Shown: positions 18,148 through 27,055 of the stretch, piece after piece
Numbering within the stretch: the stretch's first letter is position 1
Layout: each line of letters starts with the position of its first letter
Assembly (NCBI GenBank): GCA_002688925.1
Contig: NZEC01000010.1
Coordinates: 1 to 39,370 of the forward strand
DNA length: 39,370 nucleotides
Source of the DNA: an archaeon
GTDB taxonomy: Archaea > Nanobdellota > Nanobdellia > Woesearchaeales > GW2011-AR4
Direction of reading: 5' to 3'
Made by a program: the position numbers and the translations under genes
Notes under the pieces: generated by a model
What the model saw: only the letters and a program-made list of their open reading frames with translations
The model's database searches: none
Told to the model about the DNA's origin: nothing

Positions 18148-18299
18148 GAAGTTGGTGCGAAAGTCTGTGCTTGTGCGTAAATTGCCAATTCAGCAAGCTC
18201 CGCAGGATTTGTTATACGACCTGAGCATACGCAGTATGCGAAGCGGAGAAGAGTGCTAAGGCTCCGCACAAGCACGAATTAGATTTTCGCACCAACTTC
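18148..18299. repeat. Long imperfect inverted repeat enclosing dispersed element copy A
   Basis: gaagttggtgcgaaa (18148-18162) / tttcgcaccaacttc (18285-18299) perfect 15 bp; inner gtgcttgtgcg (18167-18177) / cgcacaagcac (18265-18275) perfect 11 bp. Confidence 0.85.
18167..18261 (+). repeat. Dispersed intergenic element, copy A
   Basis: 95-nt gap-free alignment, about 87% identical to the reverse complement of 32019-32113 (about 12 mismatches counted by eye). Confidence 0.85.
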
Positions 18300-19775
18300 T
18301 AACACAGCACACCATTCATCCTCATAAACTGCCTTGTAATTTTCTTTATGACCTACAATGTAATTAAATAATTGCACATCCTGCTTTACCTTGCCCGAAA
18401 ACACATAATCCGGATTATAATCTTTGATGATATAATCACTTGCATCTTTTGAAGTTCCCTGCAATATTTCCATGTATCTTTCAAATTCATTTTTATCAAA
18501 AAGGTAGGAATAAGTTAAATCAATTCCATGAGTGTATCTTAAATCAGAGTTTTTGAAAAACAGGTAAGGGAATGCATAAGCATTATTAAAAATCAGAGAG
18601 TTTTTTTTAATGTTGTTTTTCATCCAATCTGCACAGTCGTTATAATTGTGTAAAAAATTATTATTTTCAATGTCTTTTTTCAATAAGATAAAATTTGCTG
18701 AGGCAATGATGATTAATAACAATATTCCTAATATTTTAATACACTCAAAAATTGAAAATTTTTGGTGTCCTGGAAATCTTTGATTTCCATGATATTTTAA
18801 TTTATTTCTATCAAAATTTTCAAAGTAACTGTTAAGGAAGAATGCTGCTGCAAGAATTGAGAACGGTACAAGATACTCATGCATTCTTCTTGATATTATT
18901 GTGTAGGCAAAAAAGAATAATGCCAATGCAAGGTAAAATAATTTGTTTTTATTTATTTTTTTGTCCTTGATTAAAATAAAAAGTGGAATTGCAAGGTAGA
19001 AAAAAACAAGGATATTGTTTTTTATGAAATCAAATAAGGACCATGGCTTCCATTCGACATTGAATAAGTTTGATATTAAATTTACCTTAAATATTTGCGT
19101 GTAAAGCAGCGCAATGTTATTGGGAAAGTATGGGTTTATTATCAATCCAATAAAAACTCCCAGTAAAGAATACAATATTATTTTGTAATCAAATTTTTTT
19201 GAGAATATTCTTTCAAAAAGAAGATAAACTAATATAATGAAAATCTGGATTACAAATCCGGAATAAAAAAGCGCAAAAATCAATGAGGTTAATCCTAACA
19301 ACAAGTATTTCTTTTTTTGAAGGAAATAGATTGTAAGGATTATTAATGCTATGGCTAAGGGCATTTCCCTTGTCAGGGTAAAGCGGTGCATCAGAGAAGC
19401 GGATGTGAATAAATAAAGCAGAGTCCAGAAAAAAGAATATTTGATTTTATTCTCGTTGAGAAACCAATAGAAAACAGCAAATGCTATTGCTGAAAATAAA
19501 ATTGATGCAATTTTTGCTCCAAGATCTAAGTTGAAAAATGTGAAAGGTATAAGGATAATCCTGAAAAGCAACTGTATGTCTGCATAATTATTGGATAAAA
19601 TTGTGTGTTCTGCCCAGGGAAATTCTTTGATAAAGCCCTGATTTTTTATTATATCTGCAGCTTTTATGTGCAGGTAAGAGTCAAAGCCGATTATATGTGG
19701 ACTAGTAAACTGCATTATGCCTAATATTATAAGGAAAGCAATAAAAACCAGAAGATTTTTATGTTTGATTGGCAT
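18279..19775 (-). CDS. GT-C-fold-like polytopic membrane glycosyltransferase/oligosaccharyltransferase-related protein
   Basis: Multiple TM segments; early luminal GFDSYLHIKAADIIKNQGF (acidic D..Y.H motif as in STT3/AglB-like enzymes); ATG at 19775 likely. Confidence 0.6.
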   Translation of the reverse strand: MPIKHKNLLVFIAFLIILGIMQFTSPHIIGFDSYLHIKAADIIKNQGFIKEFPWAEHTILSNNYADIQLLFRIILIPFTFFNLDLGAKIASILFSAIAFAVFYWFLNENKIKYSFFWTLLYLFTSASLMHRFTLTREMPLAIALIILTIYFLQKKKYLLLGLTSLIFALFYSGFVIQIFIILVYLLFERIFSKKFDYKIILYSLLGVFIGLIINPYFPNNIALLYTQIFKVNLISNLFNVEWKPWSLFDFIKNNILVFFYLAIPLFILIKDKKINKNKLFYLALALFFFAYTIISRRMHEYLVPFSILAAAFFLNSYFENFDRNKLKYHGNQRFPGHQKFSIFECIKILGILLLIIIASANFILLKKDIENNNFLHNYNDCADWMKNNIKKNSLIFNNAYAFPYLFFKNSDLRYTHGIDLTYSYLFDKNEFERYMEILQGTSKDASDYIIKDYNPDYVFSGKVKQDVQLFNYIVGHKENYKAVYEDEWCAVLEVGAKI

Positions 19776-19912
19776 ATTAGTGGTTAAATAACACAATATA
19801 AATAAATATGTTATGTATAATTTATACTGAATAAAGCTATATTTTACTAAATAATCCCTAAAAACATAGATAATCTAATATATATGTTGCAGAACATAAT
19901 CTAACCGCAACA

Positions 19913-19920
19913 TTTAAATA
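19913..19920 (+). promoter_or_regulatory. Putative TATA box of S-layer gene
   Basis: 'catttaaata' about 95 nt upstream of the ATG; implies a long 5' UTR. Confidence 0.45.
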
Positions 19921-19996
19921 TGATTGGTTAACTATCATACCACAGAAACTCATGTTTACGAGGGTTTCCTATAAAAAATAAAAAACAAAGACACTT

Positions 19997-20003
19997 GGAG
20001 GTG
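19997..20003 (+). promoter_or_regulatory. Shine-Dalgarno of S-layer gene
   Basis: ggaggtg 8 nt before the ATG at 20012. Confidence 0.7.
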
Positions 20004-20011
20004 TTAGAAAA

Positions 20012-22582
20012 ATGAATTTTAAAAAAACAATAAAGAGAATTTCTGCTTTAGGTATAGGAGCATCAATGGTTGGAGCTACTATCTTTGGAGCAATGGCAGC
20101 TGATTTAGCGCAATATCCAACTCAATATGTTAAAGACGGTAAATTTACCGGAGTTCTAGTTGTAGGAGATAAAGCAGCAGCAGAAGACGTTATCGGTGTT
20201 TCTGATATTGCTGTAAGTTTGCAGTTTGCTGCAACAACACCAGTTACTGTTTCAGCAGGAGGATCTGTTACTGCAGAAGGAGATGCATGGCAGGTACAGA
20301 AAGGAGCAACGAATGTTATGGAATTATCAGAAGATGATGGAACATTAAACAGTGGAACAGACAGTGAAGCAATCGCTACAATAACAAGTAATTCTTTTAT
20401 AGATTCTACAGAACTGCCAGGTTTGCTTGCATCAGGAACAGTAAGCAACACAAAGGGAGATTCTCCTTATGACCAGAGAATGTATTTTGAATATACAGAT
20501 ACTGGATATGTGCAGCATCTTGAAGACAGGGAAGATGTAACAGCAGATTTCCTATATTTCCCAAGTGGAAAGCAGATTGCAAGGTATGAGTTAGAATTTA
20601 CAACTTCTCTTGAGTCAGATGTTGATGATAGTGCAGGCAGTGCATCATCAACAGGTGATTATCTTACAGATTTTGAAGATACAGAAATTACCATGCTGGG
20701 AAGCAAGTTTACAATAGTAACAGCAAGAAGAAATGGAGGTAATCCAGGTCAAATTAAGCTTACAATGATGGGCGGAGCAGTAAGGGATACATTGCTGGAG
20801 GGCAATACAAAAACCTATACTATTGATGGAAAAGACTATGAGGCTTCACTTGCTTTTGTAGATGCAAACAGCGCTAAGTTCACAGTAAATGGTGAAGGAA
20901 CAAGAGATATGCTTGATGGAGACACAGATAAGCTATCAGACGGAACAACAATTGGTGTTTCAGAGATACTTTACCAGGATTATGCTGGCGGTGTACATAG
21001 TGTAGAGTTTTTCCTTGGAGCCCAAAAAATAGAGTTAAAGGATACTAATAGTAACAGTTCAGCATATAGCAATGAACTTAAGGTGGATGATGAAACGATT
21101 GATGGGGCAACTGTAGATATTCAAGGTAGTGACGATAGCTCAACTTTTAAGATTGATAAGATAAATATCAATATGACTGCAGATGACAATTACTATGTAC
21201 CTGCAGGTGGAAAATTGAGCGAAAATCCTGAGTTGGATGAGCCAGCATTATTATTTACAAAAGGATGGGATATTGAGTACCGGGGTTTAAGCGATGAAGG
21301 AAGTGAAGAGATAAGCATAAAAGCAGCAGGATCTGATGACTATGAGTTAAATTTTTTAGATGGAAAAGGAAATGAAGTAAATCTTCCTCTGGTGAATGCA
21401 GTATCTGGTTCAGTAATAAGGTTTGGAGACAACGATGATGACCTTATAGTTAATGAGAACAAGTCTATAACAAAAGATGACTATTTTGTAGTGACTGATG
21501 TCTCTGATACTGATGGAGAAAGGCAGAGTTTTGCCTTAAGGTACAGAGGAGCAGACAAAATAAGTGCTGACAACCCAATCATCAAATTTAGTGAGTTAGG
21601 AAGCGGAGACGATATTGAGCGAACAATAAGTGCTCCGAGTTCGCAGACCAGCTATAGTGGTGTTGGTCCAGATGGTCTAACAGTAGTATCAGAGCTTGCA
21701 CAGATTAAGCTTGGTGGAGGTACTTACAGAGTGTATAACACTTCATCAGCAAAAAGCAATGACTTCAGTATAACAATTAGCTTGGATGGAGATACAACTA
21801 TAGGTGAAAACACAAACCCTGGCTTGAATACTAAGGGTGGAGCAAGTATCCTGATACAGAATACATCAGCTACAAATGTTACCGTACATATAGATACACC
21901 AAATACAGAGGATTATGATGATTTGGCACCAACCGATATAAACTTTTCCCTAACTGCATCAAGCGGAGAAGTGGCGCTGGCTAAGGGTCTCGCAAACGCC
22001 CATAACTACAAGACACCTGATGACGACAATGATAACTCATATATATACACAACTTATGGTACATATGTACAGTTATATTCCCAAACAGGCAGCCCGCAGG
22101 AAGTAATCATTGATTACCCTAATGCACAGAGATTACCTCAGGTATTCGTAACTGGACAGGGTGTAAGCTTTACTCAAACAGCTGCAACCACAACTGATGC
22201 AGTTACAGTGCAGAGAATCGATGTTGGAGCAACTAAGTTAGCTTCAGAGGTTGCAAACATCAATGCAGTTAACTCAATCCTTGTAGGAGGACCATGTGCT
22301 AACGCAGCAGCTGCAGACGTTATGGGTAATCCAGCAGATTGTACAGCAGGATTTGAGCCTGGCGTTGGAAAGATTCAGATGTTTGATGTCAATGGTAATG
22401 TAGCTATGCTAGTTGCTGGTTACAGTGCAGCAGACACAAGGAACGCAGCACAAGTAGCTGCTAACTATGGTGACTATGCACTAACCGGAGAAGCAATGGA
22501 AGTTACCAAAGTTGGTTCAACTTTAACTGTTGCTGAGCCAAGCGCAGCACCAGCTGAGGAAGAAGCTGCAACTGAAGAATAA
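20012..22582 (+). CDS. S-layer protein
   Basis: Signal peptide MNFKKTIKRISALGIGASMVGATIFGAMAADLAQYP followed by archaeal S-layer N domain-like sequence; C-terminal VNSILVGGPCANAAAADVMGNPADCTAGFEPGVGKIQMFDVNGNVAMLVAGYSAADTRNAAQVAANY. Confidence 0.92.
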   Translation: MNFKKTIKRISALGIGASMVGATIFGAMAADLAQYPTQYVKDGKFTGVLVVGDKAAAEDVIGVSDIAVSLQFAATTPVTVSAGGSVTAEGDAWQVQKGATNVMELSEDDGTLNSGTDSEAIATITSNSFIDSTELPGLLASGTVSNTKGDSPYDQRMYFEYTDTGYVQHLEDREDVTADFLYFPSGKQIARYELEFTTSLESDVDDSAGSASSTGDYLTDFEDTEITMLGSKFTIVTARRNGGNPGQIKLTMMGGAVRDTLLEGNTKTYTIDGKDYEASLAFVDANSAKFTVNGEGTRDMLDGDTDKLSDGTTIGVSEILYQDYAGGVHSVEFFLGAQKIELKDTNSNSSAYSNELKVDDETIDGATVDIQGSDDSSTFKIDKININMTADDNYYVPAGGKLSENPELDEPALLFTKGWDIEYRGLSDEGSEEISIKAAGSDDYELNFLDGKGNEVNLPLVNAVSGSVIRFGDNDDDLIVNENKSITKDDYFVVTDVSDTDGERQSFALRYRGADKISADNPIIKFSELGSGDDIERTISAPSSQTSYSGVGPDGLTVVSELAQIKLGGGTYRVYNTSSAKSNDFSITISLDGDTTIGENTNPGLNTKGGASILIQNTSATNVTVHIDTPNTEDYDDLAPTDINFSLTASSGEVALAKGLANAHNYKTPDDDNDNSYIYTTYGTYVQLYSQTGSPQEVIIDYPNAQRLPQVFVTGQGVSFTQTAATTTDAVTVQRIDVGATKLASEVANINAVNSILVGGPCANAAAADVMGNPADCTAGFEPGVGKIQMFDVNGNVAMLVAGYSAADTRNAAQVAANYGDYALTGEAMEVTKVGSTLTVAEPSAAPAEEEAATEE

Positions 22583-22608
22583 GGAAGCAAAACTTCCTAA
22601 TTTTTTTT
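22582..22608 (+). terminator. Hairpin plus T-tract terminator after the S-layer gene
   Basis: aggaag-caaaa-cttcct-aa-tttttttt. Confidence 0.7.
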
Positions 22609-22624
22609 CTTTTATTATCTTTTT

Positions 22625-23842
22625 TTAATTTAATAATTCTCCAAGAAATATATTATGTTTAGTCCGTTTTATCCTTATTTTTACAAGGCCTTCATTCTGA
22701 TAGCAATTTGGGATGGAAATAAGCCTGTTTTTTGCTGCAGCAAGCACCTCATGGTTTAATCTTCCAGGACATACAATATTGGCTTCTACAACTTCTCTTT
22801 TTTTGAATGGTTTTGGGTATTCTTTGCATTTTTTTACATTAAATCCTTGTGTATAAAGCAGCTTTATGCTGTGTTTTTTCTCCAAATCGCGCAGTTTTCT
22901 GGTAAATGTGTCCATTTCCATTGGTTTTACAGGATTCCTGCCGAATTTGTAAGGAAGGAAGCTTTGGATTCCAATTCCAGGACAATTCTTTCCTGCTCCT
23001 ATCTTTTGGGCAAATTTAGCTAATTTTACCAGTTGATCGTCATTATAACCTGGAAGAAATAGAGGAGCAATGATTAAATCCATTTTTTTTGGGATATATG
23101 CAGCTAGTTCCATTACTTTGCTTAAGTTATAAGAAGATCCTGCCATTTTGTCTGCTATGCCTTTATTTAAGGCATTTAAGGATAGGTTTATTCTTGTAAG
23201 GCCTGCTTTTGTGAGTTTATCAATAAACTGCTTATTTAGCAATGTTCCGTTAGTGTCGATAGAAATAGCTTTTACTTGCGGTATTTTGGCTATATCTGCC
23301 ACTAAATCGATTATATCAGCATATAGCAATGGTTCTCCCTGAGCGTTGATATGGGCATCTATATAGCTTTCCTGCTTAAAATCAATGAGCTTCTTTAATT
23401 CCTCGACTATGTAGTCTTTTTCAACAACAAAATCAAGCTTTCTTTTTGAGGATGGACCTTCATCCACTGAGCAGTATATGCAGCTTAGATTGCAGCCTGT
23501 TATTGGCTTTATTTCAATTATATTAGTGCCTCTGTCTATCAGGCCAAAGTAATTTGTTCCGATTAATGGAATTCCGGAATTTTTATGGACATAAATTGCA
23601 GGCTTGTTATTCAGCCTATTTTTCAGTTTTGTAAAGCCTTTTAACAGCAGCATGCTGAATTTTCTTTGGGCTTTTTTATCAGTAATATCCTTAAATTCTA
23701 TCTTGTTTTGGCTTATTTTGAAATTTCCAATTTTTTCTAGGATAGATTTACCTATGTCAAAATAAAAAATTTTGAGGAAAATTACCCTTACCCTGCTGCC
23801 TTTTTCTTCGAAAGAAAGGTCTTTAAACGTTAATTCAGCCAT
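22625..23842 (-). CDS. Radical SAM protein
   Basis: PITGCNLSCIYCSVDEG (CxxxCxxC), NAQGEPLLY; C-terminal conserved VCPGRLNHEVLAAAKNRLISIPNC. Confidence 0.85.
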   Translation of the reverse strand: MAELTFKDLSFEEKGSRVRVIFLKIFYFDIGKSILEKIGNFKISQNKIEFKDITDKKAQRKFSMLLLKGFTKLKNRLNNKPAIYVHKNSGIPLIGTNYFGLIDRGTNIIEIKPITGCNLSCIYCSVDEGPSSKRKLDFVVEKDYIVEELKKLIDFKQESYIDAHINAQGEPLLYADIIDLVADIAKIPQVKAISIDTNGTLLNKQFIDKLTKAGLTRINLSLNALNKGIADKMAGSSYNLSKVMELAAYIPKKMDLIIAPLFLPGYNDDQLVKLAKFAQKIGAGKNCPGIGIQSFLPYKFGRNPVKPMEMDTFTRKLRDLEKKHSIKLLYTQGFNVKKCKEYPKPFKKREVVEANIVCPGRLNHEVLAAAKNRLISIPNCYQNEGLVKIRIKRTKHNIFLGELLN

Positions 23843-23969
23843 GAGCAAAGTAAAGAAAGTTTTTTTATAAATGTTGCTTAAAGGAATATAATAGTCTGAT
23901 GTCTTATTTTAAAAATAATTATAAAAAATTATATAAACTAACTAGTATTATTTGTTTTTGGGGCTGGTT

Positions 23970-24599
23970 ATGGAAACTAAAGAGATCAATATTACGTATG
24001 AGACTCTGTTTGAGATTTTGAAGAGAGAGAAGGATATAACAGAGCTGCAGAAGCTGGAGCCTGGTTTTTTTAGCGATTTTGTTGATTATCTTAATGAGAA
24101 AAAGAAAGTTCTTGGGAAAGAAGATTCTATGTTTTCCTATGATGAGAAAAAGAAAGTCGAGAAGCAGATTGACAATGCCAGGAGGATAATTAAGGAAATA
24201 TATGAAAGGAGGGAGAAAAAGATAGTAGATATTGCCATGATAAAAAGCAGGACAAAGTCAGATGTCATGGATACATCATCTTTCCTTGAAAATGAAAAAC
24301 GGCTTTTTGATGAAACTGTTAAGGTTCTTGATAATTTTCGCAATGAGGTTATCTCTAATGTTCTGAGCGGAAAAAATCCTGTAAAAACAGATGTTGCAGA
24401 TGAAAAAAGCAAGAGTGAAGTGGCAGAAGAAAAGAAAAATGCCAAGATTATAAGGTTTCTAAACCATGTCCCTAAGTTTGTCGGGAAGGAGCTAGAGGAT
24501 TATGGGCCATTTGAAGAGGAAGATATTGCCAATCTTCCATCAGAAATTGCAGATGTTCTTATAAGCAAAGGAAGCGCTGAGGAGATTAAGAGCGGATAA
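23970..24599 (+). CDS. Archaeal GINS complex subunit (Gins15/51-like)
   Basis: N-terminal alpha-helical ETLFEILKREKDITELQKLEPGFFSDFVDYL and C-terminal GPFEEEDIANLPSEIADVLISKGSAEEI. Confidence 0.8.
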   Translation: METKEINITYETLFEILKREKDITELQKLEPGFFSDFVDYLNEKKKVLGKEDSMFSYDEKKKVEKQIDNARRIIKEIYERREKKIVDIAMIKSRTKSDVMDTSSFLENEKRLFDETVKVLDNFRNEVISNVLSGKNPVKTDVADEKSKSEVAEEKKNAKIIRFLNHVPKFVGKELEDYGPFEEEDIANLPSEIADVLISKGSAEEIKSG

Positions 24600-24681
24600 T
24601 TAGTATTCTATATTTTCACACTCAATCTTACTTAACCAGCAATTAGAAACATTTTTAAATTAACTCCAGATACCAAAATGC

Positions 24682-24990
24682 ATGATATTACCTAAAAATA
24701 CCAATAGGCACTGTCCGTACTGCAAGAAACATACTAATCACAAGATAGCGCTTAATAAAAAGAAAAGCCCAAGAAGCATGACTTATGGAAGTAAATTAAG
24801 AGCTAAGAGAAGGGGCCTTGCAAGAGGCATTGGAAATAGGGGAAGGTATAGCAAGCCGGCAGTCACAAAATTCAAGATGACTGGGAAAAAAACAAGCAAG
24901 AAATTAGACTTAAGATATGAATGTAGTACATGCAAGAAAAAGCATATGAAAAGCAGCGGATTTAGAGCAAGAAAGATTGAGTTTAAGTAA
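24682..24990 (+). CDS. rpl44e: Ribosomal protein eL42 (L44e)
   Basis: Zn ribbons CPYCKKHTNHK and YECSTCKKKH; RRGLARGIGNRGRYSKP. Confidence 0.93.
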   Translation: MILPKNTNRHCPYCKKHTNHKIALNKKKSPRSMTYGSKLRAKRRGLARGIGNRGRYSKPAVTKFKMTGKKTSKKLDLRYECSTCKKKHMKSSGFRARKIEFK

Positions 24991-25003
24991 CCAGGTGAGT
25001 TTT

Positions 25004-25189
25004 ATGGATGATGTTAGAGAACCTACAAGCAAATTCATTAAGGTAAGATGCTCTAAATGCAAGAACGAACAGACAATGTTTGGAAAGGCATCTTCAAAAG
25101 TAATCTGTTTAGTGTGCGGTAAAGTGCTGGCAGATCCTACTGGCGGAAAAAGCAAGGTTAAAGCCAGAATTCTGGAAGTTTTGGAATAA
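25004..25189 (+). CDS. rps27e: Ribosomal protein eS27 (S27e)
   Basis: FIKVRCSKCKNEQTMFGKASSKVICLVCGKVLADPTGGKSKVKARILEVL; ATG at 25004 fits the family start. Confidence 0.95.
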   Translation: MDDVREPTSKFIKVRCSKCKNEQTMFGKASSKVICLVCGKVLADPTGGKSKVKARILEVLE

Positions 25190-25204
25190 AAATTTTTAAA
25201 TAAA

Positions 25205-25987
25205 ATGCTGCTAAAAAAGGAAGGATTTCCTGAAGAAGATGAGCTAGTTATATGCACCGTTACAAAAGTGCAGTTTCATTCTGTTTTTGCAAACCTGGAT
25301 GAGTATGGAAAGGGAGGGATGATACATATTTCTGAAGTAAGTCCTGGAAGGATTAGGAATATCAGGGACTTTGTTAAAGAAGGAAAGAAAGTAGTGTGCA
25401 AGGTTTTGAGGATCAATACAGATAGGGGGCATATAGACTTATCATTAAGAAGAGTAACCGAAGGGCAGAAAAGAAATAAGATTGATGAATTAAAACAGGA
25501 ACAAAAAGCTGAAAAAATTCTGGAGTTTGTGGCTAAGGACCTGAAGATCGATGTAAAAAAATTATTTTATGACATTACTAAGAACATATCTGAAAAATAT
25601 GCATCATTGTATGGATTTTTCCAGCAGGTTGTTGTGGACAGTGCAGCAATAAAGGATGCTGGCGTAGAAGAAAAAACAGCGGAAAAAATTGTAGAAGCTG
25701 TCAAGTCAAGGATTAAGGAAGCAAGCATTAAGATAGAAGGAAAGTTAAAGTTAACAAGCTTTGCATCAAATGGCATAGATATTATCAAGGAAGCGCTTAA
25801 AAAAGCAGAGGAAATCGGCAAAAAGAGCATATCAATAAAATATCTCGGGGCAGGCTCTTATAATATCATAATCAATGCAAAAGAATACAAGGGTGCTGAA
25901 AAGCTGCTTAAAGAAGCGTCGGAAAAAGCGATAGAGCATGTAATGGAGCATAATGGTGAAGGTGAATTCACAAGAGTAGAAACATGA
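25205..25987 (+). CDS. eif2a: Translation initiation factor aIF2 subunit alpha
   Basis: S1 domain FANLDEYGKGGMIHISEVSPGRIRNIRDFVKEGKKVVCKVLRIN; RGHIDLSLRRV. Confidence 0.96.
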   Translation: MLLKKEGFPEEDELVICTVTKVQFHSVFANLDEYGKGGMIHISEVSPGRIRNIRDFVKEGKKVVCKVLRINTDRGHIDLSLRRVTEGQKRNKIDELKQEQKAEKILEFVAKDLKIDVKKLFYDITKNISEKYASLYGFFQQVVVDSAAIKDAGVEEKTAEKIVEAVKSRIKEASIKIEGKLKLTSFASNGIDIIKEALKKAEEIGKKSISIKYLGAGSYNIIINAKEYKGAEKLLKEASEKAIEHVMEHNGEGEFTRVET

Positions 25988-26157
25988 AAACCATTTTAAG
26001 ATGTGAAAAGTGCAGTGAATTCACAATGAAAGAATCATGTTCATGTGGGGGAAAAGCTTTAACTCCAAAGCCAGCTAAATTCAGCATAGAAGATAAGTAT
26101 GGTTCTTATAGAAGAAAAGCAAAGCTTGAAATTTTTAAGAAAAAGGGGATAATTTAA
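25984..26157 (+). CDS. nop10: H/ACA RNP protein Nop10 (not in supplied ORF track)
   Basis: 57-aa ORF overlapping the aIF2a stop (ATGA): MKTILRCEKCSEFTMKESCSCGGKALTPKPAKFSIEDKYGSYRRKAKLEIFKKKGII. Confidence 0.93.
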   Translation: MKTILRCEKCSEFTMKESCSCGGKALTPKPAKFSIEDKYGSYRRKAKLEIFKKKGII

Positions 26158-26176
26158 GCAATAAATTGTGGTCATT

Positions 26177-26974
26177 ATGAGTACCTGGAAAATTAATGAA
26201 ATAGGGAAAAGGCCAAAGCTGAATAAGCCGTTGCTGATAGAAGGTCTTCCGGGAATAGGCAATGTAGGCAAAGTTGCAGTAGATTTTCTTATTGATGAAT
26301 TAAAGGCAAAAAAATTATATGAGATTACATCCTATACTTTTCCGCATTCTGTTTTTGTGAATGAAGATAATCTTGTTGAGCTGCCGATGATAGAAGTTTT
26401 TTACAAGAAATTCGACAGGAAAAGGCAGGATTTATTGCTTCTTGCAGGAGACGTGCAGCCCATGGATGAGGTAAGCAACTATGAATTTTCCGACAGACTG
26501 CTTGACATGGTGCAGCAGTTTAAAGGAAAGGAGATTATAACTCTTGGAGGCATAGGGCTTGCAGAAGTCCCTAAAAAACCAAAAGTTTACTGCACTGCAA
26601 ACAATAAAAAAATAATCCAGAAATACAAGGATGGGATGATAAACGATAAGCTTTATGGTGTTGTAGGGCCTATTGTCGGTGTTTCAGGCCTTTTAGTTGG
26701 TTTGGCAAAAAGGAGAAAAATAGATGCCATAACATTTCTGGCAGAAACTTACGGCCATCCTATGTATCTGGGCATTAAAGGGGCCAGGGAGATTTTAAAA
26801 GTTCTTGACAAAAAATTAAAGCTCAAAATAGATTTAAACAGGCTTGACAAGGAAATAAAGGATATTGAATCGGATATGATGAAGAAGACAGAGCAGTTCA
26901 GCGATGTTGCCAGGCAGACAGCATTAGGGAAACTAAAGAGCAAGATTGGGAAAGAAGTTGATTATATTGGGTAA
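26177..26974 (+). CDS. PAC2 family protein (proteasome assembly chaperone-like, COG2047)
   Basis: LIEGLPGIGNVGKVAVDFLIDELKAK, GVVGPIVGVSGLLVGLAKRR; standard neighbour of nop10. Confidence 0.9.
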   Translation: MSTWKINEIGKRPKLNKPLLIEGLPGIGNVGKVAVDFLIDELKAKKLYEITSYTFPHSVFVNEDNLVELPMIEVFYKKFDRKRQDLLLLAGDVQPMDEVSNYEFSDRLLDMVQQFKGKEIITLGGIGLAEVPKKPKVYCTANNKKIIQKYKDGMINDKLYGVVGPIVGVSGLLVGLAKRRKIDAITFLAETYGHPMYLGIKGAREILKVLDKKLKLKIDLNRLDKEIKDIESDMMKKTEQFSDVARQTALGKLKSKIGKEVDYIG

Positions 26975-27055
26975 AAGCCTGATTGATTTTATTGTTATTT
27001 ATTTCGAAATGTTTATATAGTGTTCTTTTCTTATTTTTTAGCAAAGGGTGGTAAT

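Noticed and set aside
18148-18299. Classical transposon/MITE with terminal inverted repeats
   Set aside because: The enclosing arms of copies A and B are unrelated in sequence and no target-site duplication or transposase was seen; reported as a structured dispersed element instead.
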